Shown one piece after another: positions 31,872 through 40,088 of a stretch of 41,292 nt of DNA (positions within the stretch are counted from its first letter, which is position 1; each line of letters starts with the position of its first letter). Source of the stretch: CAYHZG01 sp964361105 (lineage in GTDB: Bacteria; Patescibacteriota; Minisyncoccia; 2-02-FULL-40-12). A model generated the notes under the pieces. That model saw only the letters and a list, made by a program, of their open reading frames with translations. It was not told where the DNA came from and ran no database searches. Both the position numbers and the translations under genes were made by a program. Location: contig CAYHZG010000001.1 in assembly GCA_964361105.1 (NCBI GenBank), positions 1-41,292 of the forward strand. The letters are read 5' to 3'.

Positions 31872-32760
31872 TTTTTAGCGTCGGTACGAACTGATTGAGC
31901 CATTCAATAACGTCAACCTTGGGACACCAGCCTAAAAGTTCTTTGATTTTGGACGTATCTGCTTCGTGCCGCTCCACTTCATAACCTCGTTTGGGAATAA
32001 AAATAACCTCTCCGCCGATTGCCCTGGCGACTTCTTCCATTGCTGTCACCTTACCAGTGCCGACATTAATGATTTCACCATTTCCGGTTTTGTCCGATTC
32101 AAGAGCTCTGACAAATGCTTCTGCTACTTCCTTGACGTAAACAAAATCTCTCTGGCCAGTCCTAAAAGACGACTGAGCTGTAGTTTCGGTTAAGGTTATG
32201 GGTCGGCCTTCTTTTTTAGAGCGGAAAAATGCCGCCATGGCCGAATCAGGTCTTGGCTCTTCGCCAAAGACCTGAAACAGACGCAAAATTATGGTCGGCA
32301 AACCGTATCGCTTATTCCACATTTTGAGCAGATGCTCGCAAGATAATTTCTGCCAGCTGTAGGGCTCGATCGGGTCTGAAGGCATATCCTCTTTCCAGGG
32401 AGTGGGATTGTTGCCGTAAAGAGACGCCGTAGACGGAAAAGCAAGCTTTTTTACGCCGGCCCTTGTCGCCAAATCTAAAAGTCGGACAGTCATTTCTATA
32501 TTATCCCGGGTCGTTTCAATCGGACGCTGAACAGAATTCGGAATATTGGTAACAAAAGCGAGATGAACAATATAGTCAACACCGCTTAACTCATCTAAGC
32601 TAAGGTTACGAACGTCTTTTTGTAAGAATGAAAAATTCTGCTGATTCAGGCCGCAAGGCTGAATATCCACGCCGACAACTTGCCAGCCTTTTTGAAGGCA
32701 AGCTTCCACTAAATTAAGACCGATAAAACCAGAGACTCCGGTGATAAGGGCTTTAGCCAT
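31855..32760 (-). CDS. NAD-dependent sugar-nucleotide epimerase (extended SDR)
   Basis: A 301-aa extended SDR with TGVSGFIG (7-14), the active-site FPSTASLYG (108-116) and catalytic YSWQK (134-138), then FQVFGEEPRPDSAM and RDFVYVKEVAEAF. It is full length and typical. It follows the second asparagine synthase gene by 12 bases and precedes the methyltransferase with a 17-base overlap, placing it in the branched, methylated sugar group. Exact reaction unknown. Confidence 0.87.
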   Translation of the reverse strand: MAKALITGVSGFIGLNLVEACLQKGWQVVGVDIQPCGLNQQNFSFLQKDVRNLSLDELSGVDYIVHLAFVTNIPNSVQRPIETTRDNIEMTVRLLDLATRAGVKKLAFPSTASLYGNNPTPWKEDMPSDPIEPYSWQKLSCEHLLKMWNKRYGLPTIILRLFQVFGEEPRPDSAMAAFFRSKKEGRPITLTETTAQSSFRTGQRDFVYVKEVAEAFVRALESDKTGNGEIINVGTGKVTAMEEVARAIGGEVIFIPKRGYEVERHEADTSKIKELLGWCPKVDVIEWLNQFVPTLKNEKAD

Positions 32761-32772
32761 ATGAAAAATATC

Positions 32773-34302
32773 CTAACTTTTTTCTATTTTTTTATCAAGA
32801 AAATTAGATTGCCAGTGTTTTTTAAGAAGGTTGAAATATAAACTTCGGTCCCAGTCGTTCCGTTTGAACCATTTATTAAATACTATCGTTAATCCTTGTT
32901 TCTCCATTTTGAGCGGCGTCATGATCCCTCGTTTTTGCAAAATATTGCGCAGAATCATTTTCTGTTCAAGGCCCTGGATTTTAAATTCCGGCGGCAGACT
33001 GAAACCGAACTCAATTATTCTCCGGTCCAAGAAAGGACAGCGGTTTTCAAGGCCAAAAGCACCGGCCATACGGTCACCCATTTGCAATAAACTTGGCATA
33101 ATCAATTTGAAATCGGCAAAACCCATGGCATTAATCGGGTCATCAAACATTTCAAAAAATGGTTTAAGCTTGGTTTTTACAAACTCCAAATTGTTGTTTC
33201 GAGCAGTTATTTCGCTAAATCCGTCCAAATGGCTCGGAAAATACTTGCTAAAGATATACTTATAGGAGGGATAAGCTTGCTGGAGCGACCATTCGCGAGC
33301 AATCGGCAGATAACGGACATATCCTCCGAAAATCTCATCAGCTCCTTCTCCTGATAAAACAACTTTTACTTTTTTACTGGCCTGTTCAGCCAGTTTCCAT
33401 AAAGGATAAGAAGAGAGCGAGCCAACCGGAAAATCAAGATGCCAAACGATTTTTTTTACATTCTTAAAAAAATCGTTTTTCCAGTCCTCGGTGTTGTCAA
33501 AATAAAAACGGTGTTCAAAATCGTAAAGAGAAGCAATCAGAGATGAATCCATACCGCCAGAATAATAAAGGCCATAAGGAACATCGCTTCGGGTTCTGAT
33601 TTTTATGGCGTCGGTAAGCAGCTCTTCAAGCTCTTCGGCCGCCGTTTTAAGAGCAATTTTTCTGGGTTTGAACTCCCAATGCGGCTTTATGGAAGTTTTG
33701 TTTTTATTGATGTCGTAGATGAGATAGTGGGCCGGAGGAACCTCAAAGACATTTTTGAAATGGGTAGTAATATGACAGTGCTGAAAGGCGTCGGCAAAAC
33801 GGTCCGGCTGATACTCAAGCGGAACTATTTCTTTAAAGGCTTTTGCTTCGGAAGCAAAGGCGAAATTTTTACCTTTGTGAAAATAGTAAAGAGGTTTCTC
33901 ACCAGCGATGTCCCGGCCAAGAATAATTTGTTTTTTGGCTTTATCATAAATAGCAAAAGCGAACATTCCGTTTAATTTATCAAACATTTTCAATCCCCAC
34001 TGGCGCCAGGCCTTCGCCAAAACTTCGGTATCGCCTGTAGTCTTAAACTCCCAGCCTAATTTTTTAAGCTCTTTTCTTAATTCAACAAAATTATATATCT
34101 CGCCGTTATAAGAAAGAACAATTGCCTCATCTTGATAGAGGCAAAGGCCGGGTGAGGTTAAATCTAAAATTTTCAGACGCCCCATTCCAAGCTCAATATT
34201 TTTATCTTTAAAAACTCCTTCTTCATCAGGAGCCCGGTGCTTTTGAACTTCAATCATTTTCTCTACTCCTTTCTTATTTACTAAGCCGGCGATGCTGCAC
34301 AT
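32773..34302 (-). CDS. second glutamine-dependent asparagine synthase / amidotransferase
   Basis: A 509-aa AsnB-type enzyme with a shorter synthetase domain than the paralogue at 26388. Catalytic Cys2 comes from MCSIAG, followed by HRAPDEEG (22-29), YNGEIYN (65-71) and the synthetase PP-loop SGGMDS (248-253) with SGEGADEIFGGY. An ATG three codons earlier exists, but 34302 is chosen because only there does Cys become residue 2, which family chemistry requires. Its first 29 bases overlap the GT2 gene. Likely role: amidation of a sugar carboxylate or another acid on the glycan; free asparagine synthesis is possible. Confidence 0.85.
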   Translation of the reverse strand: MCSIAGLVNKKGVEKMIEVQKHRAPDEEGVFKDKNIELGMGRLKILDLTSPGLCLYQDEAIVLSYNGEIYNFVELRKELKKLGWEFKTTGDTEVLAKAWRQWGLKMFDKLNGMFAFAIYDKAKKQIILGRDIAGEKPLYYFHKGKNFAFASEAKAFKEIVPLEYQPDRFADAFQHCHITTHFKNVFEVPPAHYLIYDINKNKTSIKPHWEFKPRKIALKTAAEELEELLTDAIKIRTRSDVPYGLYYSGGMDSSLIASLYDFEHRFYFDNTEDWKNDFFKNVKKIVWHLDFPVGSLSSYPLWKLAEQASKKVKVVLSGEGADEIFGGYVRYLPIAREWSLQQAYPSYKYIFSKYFPSHLDGFSEITARNNNLEFVKTKLKPFFEMFDDPINAMGFADFKLIMPSLLQMGDRMAGAFGLENRCPFLDRRIIEFGFSLPPEFKIQGLEQKMILRNILQKRGIMTPLKMEKQGLTIVFNKWFKRNDWDRSLYFNLLKKHWQSNFLDKKIEKS

Positions 34303-35161
34303 ATTGATCAATAATATGTAGAAGTTTCAGTAATATAAATTGAAAAGGATGGTATTTTTTAAAATAGGCCAGAGTGCCCAGATTTGCGTATTTATACATC
34401 ATATCTCTGCCGTGCTGGCTGACAGAAACCGCTCGGTGATGAAGACACCTTGCGCCCGGAACACAATATATCTTAAAACCTTTTTTGTAAATTCTTTGAC
34501 ACAGGTCGCCGTCACAGGGACCAAGAGGGATTTTTGGTTCAATAAGCGGTTCGTCATTCAATGTTTCTCTCCTTAACATAAAAGCACAGAGATGGGTCTT
34601 TTCTACTAAAAACGGCTCTTGAGGGTCTAAGCCATCTTTAATAGTTGAAAAATTATTAAAAAATTTTAAAAAATGCAGACCCAACTTTCTGGTCATAAAA
34701 ATCCGTCCCTCAAATAATTCAGAAAATAAATTAAGATGCTTTTTATAAACATTCTGAAAAGTCAGGTCGGGATTATAGAATTTCGCTGAAACCGCGCCGG
34801 CATCCTGATTTTTGTCCAAAAATTCTTTCAAGTTTCCGATGACATCGGTTAAAAAGGGGGCTCCGGGCGCGGCAAGCATTATGTATTTACCTTGGGCCAT
34901 CGGCACAAATCTGTTTATCGCTGGTATAAACTCGTTCTCCTGATTTTTAAAAAAATGGAAATTGCCAGCTTTGGCGTATTTTTGAACCACTCTATCAAAT
35001 TCAGGGTCATTGGAACCATTATCGCAAACAAAAACTTCGACTGAGGGGCTGGTTGACGTTTGAAATTTCAAAAACACATCAAACCAATCATGTAAAAGCC
35101 AGGTATCTTTCCAGCTTAAAATTATGATGGAAACATCTTTGGAGAAATTATCAAGCATCAT
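34274..35161 (-). CDS. GT2-like glycosyltransferase, DxD motif missing
   Basis: A 295-aa GT-A protein with the family start VSIIILSWKDT (10-20), the nucleotide strand VEVFVCDNGSND (41-52) and the following FHFFKNQENEFIPAINRFVPMAQGKYI. Where GT2 enzymes carry a metal-binding Asp-x-Asp, here the sequence is AAPGAPF (97-103), so the usual metal site is absent or shifted. There is no membrane segment. It may use a different metal site, or be inactive. It is coupled by ATGA to KdsD upstream and overlaps the asparagine synthase by 29 bases. Confidence 0.75.
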   Translation of the reverse strand: MMLDNFSKDVSIIILSWKDTWLLHDWFDVFLKFQTSTSPSVEVFVCDNGSNDPEFDRVVQKYAKAGNFHFFKNQENEFIPAINRFVPMAQGKYIMLAAPGAPFLTDVIGNLKEFLDKNQDAGAVSAKFYNPDLTFQNVYKKHLNLFSELFEGRIFMTRKLGLHFLKFFNNFSTIKDGLDPQEPFLVEKTHLCAFMLRRETLNDEPLIEPKIPLGPCDGDLCQRIYKKGFKIYCVPGARCLHHRAVSVSQHGRDMMYKYANLGTLAYFKKYHPFQFILLKLLHIIDQYVQHRRLSK

Positions 35162-36135
35162 CCTAATTTTTCTTCAATAATTTGATGGAGATGAATGATT
35201 CCTACCGGCTTTCCGGCTTTGTCGGTCACGAAAAGAGAAGTAATTTTATATTGTTCCATTAAAGCTGTGGCTTCCTGGAGAGTTTTGTTTTCATCAACTT
35301 TTTTGGGGTTTCTTGTCATGGCGTCCCGAGCCAGAGATTCTTCTGAAAATTTTCCGGATAAAAGAAAACGTCTGACATCGCCGTCGCTGATGACTCCGAC
35401 TAACCTGCCTTGTCTATTGACAACAGCAGTGATTCCAAACTTCTTTTTAGTAATTTCTTCGAGGGCTTTTTTGAAACTAACTTTTTCTTCAACCAAAGGT
35501 ATAGCCGATCCTTTAGCCAAAAGCTCGCTGACTTTGGTTAATTTTAAACCCAAGGTTCCACCCGGATGAAAATCGGCGAAATCTTTTTTGGTAAATCCTC
35601 TTCTGATGCTCAAAGCCACCGCCAATAAATCGCCTAAAACTAAAGTCGCGGTCGTGCTGGCCATTGGTGCTAAGTTAAAAGGCGAGCCCTCTTCTTTTAT
35701 CTTAATATTTAAATTTATGTTAGAAATCCTGGCCAGAGGCGAATTTTTATCACCGACAATAGAAATAACAACCAGGCCGTGCTTTTTTAAATGCCGGGCG
35801 ACTTTTATAAGCTCTCTTGTTTCACCGCTGAAAGAAATCGCCAGCAGCACATCATCATCAGAAACAATCCCTAAATCTCCGTGGAGCGCTTCATTGGGGT
35901 TGAGAAAAATCGAAGGAATACCCAAGCTGGTCATAGTGGCGGCAATTTTCATTCCGACGTGACCTGACTTGCCCACCCCGGATACGACCACCTTGCCGCT
36001 GGCTTTATTGACTAAGTTGACCGCTTTGTCAAAGTCGGAATTTATAACTTTTGAAAGATTTTGGACGGCTAAAATTTCTTTTTTCAAAAGTTCTTTTATT
36101 TTTTTTCTGGCATTGTTAGGCATTGAGTGATTCAA
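35158..36135 (-). CDS. kdsD: KdsD/GutQ-type sugar-phosphate isomerase with CBS domains
   Basis: A 325-aa protein with an N-terminal SIS domain (SGVGKSG, 52-58; LNPNEALHGDLGIV, 78-91; ISFSGETREL) and a C-terminal pair of CBS repeats (about 205-325). It would interconvert ribulose 5-phosphate and arabinose 5-phosphate, the Kdo precursor. No other Kdo genes are in the window, so arabinose 5-phosphate may serve something else. The ATG at 36135 overlaps the previous gene by 20 bases; a second ATG at 36123 is also possible. No SD at either. Confidence 0.88.
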   Translation of the reverse strand: MNHSMPNNARKKIKELLKKEILAVQNLSKVINSDFDKAVNLVNKASGKVVVSGVGKSGHVGMKIAATMTSLGIPSIFLNPNEALHGDLGIVSDDDVLLAISFSGETRELIKVARHLKKHGLVVISIVGDKNSPLARISNINLNIKIKEEGSPFNLAPMASTTATLVLGDLLAVALSIRRGFTKKDFADFHPGGTLGLKLTKVSELLAKGSAIPLVEEKVSFKKALEEITKKKFGITAVVNRQGRLVGVISDGDVRRFLLSGKFSEESLARDAMTRNPKKVDENKTLQEATALMEQYKITSLFVTDKAGKPVGIIHLHQIIEEKLG

Positions 36136-36976
36136 GAACTCTAAAAAAATCAGGTCTTAAATGTTTTCTGGATATTTCATTATTCACAAGCTCTTCTGTA
36201 ATAACTCCTTTTTTTAATGCTTCTCTGGCTAAACTAAAAAAAAATCTTTCAATATTTTTGTCGGGGTGGGGCTGATAAGTCATTGGGTATCTACCCAGCA
36301 GACGCAAAAGCGGCTCTCGCGGGAAAATGCCTAAAATTTTCGGAAGCTTCTTTCTGGTAAAATCAATCTTTAATCCGGTTTTCCACGGCTGGGTCAGACG
36401 ATTAGTGGTATGAAGCATTTTAGTATTTTCTTTTAATTCATCCAGACTATTCCAAATTCTCGGGATTTCCAAAATAGTGCCCTGATCTTCGGCATTCAAA
36501 GTCATTAAATCCGAATAGTCAAGCTCTTTGTTCTCTAATTTTTTTAAAATATCATCAATTCGCCAATGCTTTAATCTGACGCAATCCATTAACATCACGC
36601 TTGTATCCCAAGCGCCCTTTTTCCGACAGGCGGCAATCGAGCGACCTTGCATATCAAGACTAAAAAGCTCATTAATGTCGGACAGGTTAAAAATATCAGG
36701 GTCAATAACAATGGCCCGGCCTTGAAAATTCGTCAGTTCCGGCGGCATGAAGCGGCTTAAAGTAAAAGATTGTAAATCATTGGAATCATATTTTACCGCC
36801 CTTCCATCCCTTAAATACTCTTTGCCTCTAAAATTCTTAAAAACTTCAAGCTCATCAACATTTATAAACTCAATAGAAAAAGCGTTTTTATTAATCGAGT
36901 TTTTCTCTAGGGCGTACTTAGCTAAAATCGCCCCAAATAACTGTTTATTATTCGTATGGATGAAAACTTTATTCAT
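36116..36976 (-). CDS. GT8-like glycosyltransferase candidate
   Basis: A 286-aa protein with a GT8 (glycogenin/lipooligosaccharide galactosyltransferase) flavour. It has RAIVIDPDIFNLSDINELF (87-105) with a DPD metal site at 92-94, then SVMLMDC, then NAEDQGTILEIPRIWN, and LHTTNRLTQPWKTG, which matches the His-containing tail of GT8 enzymes. The region before the DPD is shorter than usual. It would add a hexose to a glycan or protein acceptor. It sits two bases from the preceding SDR gene. The family call is moderately supported. Confidence 0.65.
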   Translation of the reverse strand: MNKVFIHTNNKQLFGAILAKYALEKNSINKNAFSIEFINVDELEVFKNFRGKEYLRDGRAVKYDSNDLQSFTLSRFMPPELTNFQGRAIVIDPDIFNLSDINELFSLDMQGRSIAACRKKGAWDTSVMLMDCVRLKHWRIDDILKKLENKELDYSDLMTLNAEDQGTILEIPRIWNSLDELKENTKMLHTTNRLTQPWKTGLKIDFTRKKLPKILGIFPREPLLRLLGRYPMTYQPHPDKNIERFFFSLAREALKKGVITEELVNNEISRKHLRPDFFRVLESLNA

Positions 36977-36978
36977 AT

Positions 36979-37992
36979 TTATCCTAATCTTTGGATATTT
37001 TTCTCAGTCCACTTATATAACTTGCTTAATCCATCATCTACCGAAACTTTAGGAGCCCAGCCTAATACTTTTTTAGCTTTAGTCGTATCACAGTAGAAAA
37101 CTTTTTGATCTGCCGGCCGCCAGTCGCTAAATTTTGGCTTTATCTTTAATTTTGAACACAACTCCAAAAGAGAAATTGTATTATTATACCCTCCCCCGAC
37201 TGTAAAAACCTCACTTCGCATGGAAACCGGGCTACTGATAAATTTACTGCCTTCTAAAAGCAATAAATCTATCACATCGCTGACATATAGCATATCCCGA
37301 ACCTGTTTCCCATTTCCAAATATAGTTACTGGTTTATTTTTAAGTTTTTGCATAATAAAATACGAAAGCCATCCCTGATCTACAATGCCATGCTGCCACT
37401 CTCCATACATACAAGAGAATCTATTTACTAAGCCGCCGTATTCTCTTACATATAATTCGCCAGCTAATTTTGAACACCCGTATGGAGTATGATGCGCCGC
37501 ATCAATTGAAAATTCTTCATTTATTCCCTTTCTCCTAAGAGCACCTTTAAAATCGTAACGAGTTTTCATTTCCAATATTGATACCTGATTCACATTATCT
37601 CCATAGGCTTTATTAGTAGAAGAATATATGACGGGGATATTAAATTCCTTTGCAGCTCTAGCTACTCCAAATGTTCCTTCTGCGTTTACTCTAAAATCAC
37701 TAACTGGACTAATTATGCTTGTAGTAACTGCAACTTGAGCCGCAAAGTGATAGATTAAATCTGGTTTAAATTTCATAATATAAGTAGGAATATCGCTTAT
37801 TTCCGCCTGAATATTGTTTAGATTCCCATACTCTTTTTTTAAATCTTCAAAATTCAATTCTGCTCCTCTTCGAGATAAGTTGTCACAGGTAATAACTTCA
37901 GAGCCTATGTCAAGAAGTCTCTTCACTAAATTTGAGCCCAAAAAACCGTAAGCTCCTGTAATAAGAATTTTTTTATTTTTTAGATTTTTCAT
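36979..37992 (-). CDS. CDP-paratose-2-epimerase-like extended SDR
   Basis: A 337-aa SDR close to CDP-paratose/tyvelose epimerases. It has ITGAYGFLG (11-19), HFAAQVAVTTS (82-92), STNKAYGD (125-132), the family insert RYDFKGALRRKGINEEFSID and catalytic YGCSK (171-175), and then RFSCMYGEWQHGIVDQGW. The Y-DFKG and W-Q-H-G-I-V patterns are what single this sub-family out. It would epimerise C2 of a dideoxy sugar attached to CDP, or a close analogue. It overlaps the GT4 gene by ATGA upstream. No CDP-sugar dehydratase (ascA/ddhB type) is visible here, so the precise substrate is uncertain. Confidence 0.8.
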   Translation of the reverse strand: MKNLKNKKILITGAYGFLGSNLVKRLLDIGSEVITCDNLSRRGAELNFEDLKKEYGNLNNIQAEISDIPTYIMKFKPDLIYHFAAQVAVTTSIISPVSDFRVNAEGTFGVARAAKEFNIPVIYSSTNKAYGDNVNQVSILEMKTRYDFKGALRRKGINEEFSIDAAHHTPYGCSKLAGELYVREYGGLVNRFSCMYGEWQHGIVDQGWLSYFIMQKLKNKPVTIFGNGKQVRDMLYVSDVIDLLLLEGSKFISSPVSMRSEVFTVGGGYNNTISLLELCSKLKIKPKFSDWRPADQKVFYCDTTKAKKVLGWAPKVSVDDGLSKLYKWTEKNIQRLG

Positions 37993-39095
37993 ATCAACTC
38001 TTCGTATAAATTAAGGAATTTCTGCCCGATGACTGACCAATCGTTTTCAGCTGCGTATTTCATGCCATTTTGTCCAAGTCTAAAAGCCAATTCCCGGTCA
38101 TCCAATAACTTTTCAATTGCTTTTGCTGTTTCAGCCGGATTATCCGGGGACACGATTAAACCGGTTTGGCCATCTAAAACCGCATCGCGAATTCCGCCGG
38201 CATCAGAAGCAATAATCGGTTTTCCGCAAGCCGAAGCTTCTAAATAGACTATCCCAAAGCCCTCAAATTTCCAGTTAACTAATCTTGAAGTATGAACATA
38301 GATATCGCACGCCTGAAAGTATTTTACAAGAATTTCTCCTTTAACTGACCCCATAAAAGAAACATTCTCATCTAAGCCGTTTTTTGAAACCAATCCTTTT
38401 AAAAAATTAAGAAATGTTCCCTCCCCAACTATCAAATAGTGGAAATCGTTTCTCTTCCGCTTCAATACGGCCAAGGACTGGATTACCACATCCTGCCCTT
38501 TTCTCGGCCTTAGCTGACCCACGGTCAAAAGAATTTTTTTGTCTCCAAATTTATTTTTAAATTCACCGACATCATATTTTTTATGAAATCTGGCAAAATT
38601 GACGCCGTTATGAATAATTCTAATCGGAGTTTTTGTTCCGGAATAATTTATGATTGAATCTTTTGTGAATTGGCTAGGCGCGGTTATTACGTTGGCCTGA
38701 TTGTAAGCTTTTTTGACCCAGTATTTTTCAGGCCACATAAAAAGCGGTTTGATTGCGTATGTGCCTTGGGTACCGATGATAAAGGGTTTTTTGTTTTTTT
38801 TTGCGATTTTAGCAGCAAGGAGGGCATAGGGAAATTCAAACAGTGAATGAATTATATCGGCACCGGTTTGATAATTAAACAAAGCATAACTCAAAATCTT
38901 AGGTGTCTTAAAACTGTAAATATAATCAGGCAGTACATACTCTGTCGGATAAACAGTATGGGGGTATTTTGGTTCTTTTTTAGGCAGCAGCAGCTTTATT
39001 TCATGCTCCTTAGTAAGACGAGAACAAAGCTCATGGGTAATATTCCCGTAACCATTCGTAACATCGTTTGTAGAGGAAAAAAGAAGAATTTTCAC
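37989..39095 (-). CDS. GT4 family glycosyltransferase
   Basis: A 368-aa GT-B protein. The N-terminal acceptor half starts MKILLFSSTND; the donor half has ILLTVGQLRPRKGQDVVIQSL, YLIVGEGTF, FQACDIYVHTSRL and the signature FEGFGIVYLEASACGKPIIASDAGG with the EGFGIVYLEA Glu pair. It is full length and clearly a retaining transferase of the GT4 type, acting on the cytoplasmic side. It overlaps both neighbours by four bases (ATGA). Donor and acceptor are unknown. Confidence 0.9.
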   Translation of the reverse strand: MKILLFSSTNDVTNGYGNITHELCSRLTKEHEIKLLLPKKEPKYPHTVYPTEYVLPDYIYSFKTPKILSYALFNYQTGADIIHSLFEFPYALLAAKIAKKNKKPFIIGTQGTYAIKPLFMWPEKYWVKKAYNQANVITAPSQFTKDSIINYSGTKTPIRIIHNGVNFARFHKKYDVGEFKNKFGDKKILLTVGQLRPRKGQDVVIQSLAVLKRKRNDFHYLIVGEGTFLNFLKGLVSKNGLDENVSFMGSVKGEILVKYFQACDIYVHTSRLVNWKFEGFGIVYLEASACGKPIIASDAGGIRDAVLDGQTGLIVSPDNPAETAKAIEKLLDDRELAFRLGQNGMKYAAENDWSVIGQKFLNLYEELI

Positions 39096-40012
39096 GCAAG
39101 AGATCTAAATTTTTTCTCCAAAAAATACAAATCATTGCGAGGGCTTTCTGCATTGCGGTAGTTGACTTCTATCGTTTCCCGGACACCAGGCTCCAAAAAT
39201 TCGCCGCGCCGATGGAACCCCCCGACATTGACAAAAACCATGGTGTTTCTTTTGACGCTCACGACTTTTTCTTTAAGCTCATGCGCTTTGATTTCGCCTT
39301 CGGTGATTTTTACCCATGGCTCATTGTCTAAATATTCGCCCTGATGATCCGGATTCCAGCGATTAAACGCATAGCGAACGCTCAATTTATACTCCCAAAG
39401 AAGTCGTTTTAAGGAGTTTCTTTTTTGCGAACCAAGGCAGTATTGCAAAGGCCCATTTCTTTCATCGGCGTCGTTCAAGTAGTAAAATCCTTTCAATACT
39501 CGCAAGGGGGCATCAAAATGCAGGTTATTGGTTCCTCCGTTTTTAGGAAGGGCCAATTCGTCTTGATTGCAGTAAATTTTTACCAAATAAGCCTCTAAAC
39601 GCAAGTTATAGTTCCGGTTTAGAAAAGAACGCGGCAATTCTTTCAATATTGGGTTGTTCAAAAAATGCTGCCTCAGAAAATCGGGAACCCTTTTATCATG
39701 AAAGCTCATCCGGTCGACGTGAGGAAAAGGTATTTCGGAGTCATCTCTTCTGAATTCAAGGGATAACCGCCGATATTCTTCTTTTATTTCGTTGTATACG
39801 TCTTCGGGAAAAAAATTCGGAATCACTAAAATTCCATCTCGTTCAAGCGTTTTAAGATATTGAGCGAATTGAGGCTTAATCCGCTTCGGAGCTCGTAAAA
39901 CGCGCCGCAAGTAAAAAAAGAGGGTGCGATAAAACTGCATCCCCAGAACATTCAAAACTACCGATCTTGAATACATTGATGGTTTCAAGTTGAGAAATTT
40001 TACTGCCGCCAT
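39092..40012 (-). CDS. PhyH-type Fe(II)/2-oxoglutarate dioxygenase
   Basis: A 306-aa protein of the phytanoyl-CoA dioxygenase family, with the iron facial triad HFD (His165, Asp167) and His267 (VNVGGFHRRGE), and the 2-oxoglutarate Arg278 (GVRETIEVNYR). It would hydroxylate a sugar, lipid or other small substrate using O2 and 2-oxoglutarate. The N-terminal 40 residues are basic and hydrophobic (MQFYRTLFFYLRRVLR), which may dock it on the membrane. The ATG at 40012 is preferred over one at 40024 because a TATGAT box (40025-40020) precedes it; this is not certain. It leads the ten-gene operon. Confidence 0.8.
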   Translation of the reverse strand: MAAVKFLNLKPSMYSRSVVLNVLGMQFYRTLFFYLRRVLRAPKRIKPQFAQYLKTLERDGILVIPNFFPEDVYNEIKEEYRRLSLEFRRDDSEIPFPHVDRMSFHDKRVPDFLRQHFLNNPILKELPRSFLNRNYNLRLEAYLVKIYCNQDELALPKNGGTNNLHFDAPLRVLKGFYYLNDADERNGPLQYCLGSQKRNSLKRLLWEYKLSVRYAFNRWNPDHQGEYLDNEPWVKITEGEIKAHELKEKVVSVKRNTMVFVNVGGFHRRGEFLEPGVRETIEVNYRNAESPRNDLYFLEKKFRSLA

Positions 40013-40050
40013 TTTCAATATCATAAATGACCGGGATATTGGTTCTTATT

Positions 40051-40079
40051 TTTACAAATTTTCAACTATAATATACTAT
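40051..40079 (+). promoter_or_regulatory. putative promoter of the 40089 methyltransferase, leaderless type
   Basis: TTTACA (40051-40056), 17 bases, TACTAT (40074-40079), nine bases before the ATG at 40089, and no SD. The same boxes and spacing are found upstream of the gene at 374. Confidence 0.45.
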
Positions 40080-40088
40080 ATACCAGAA

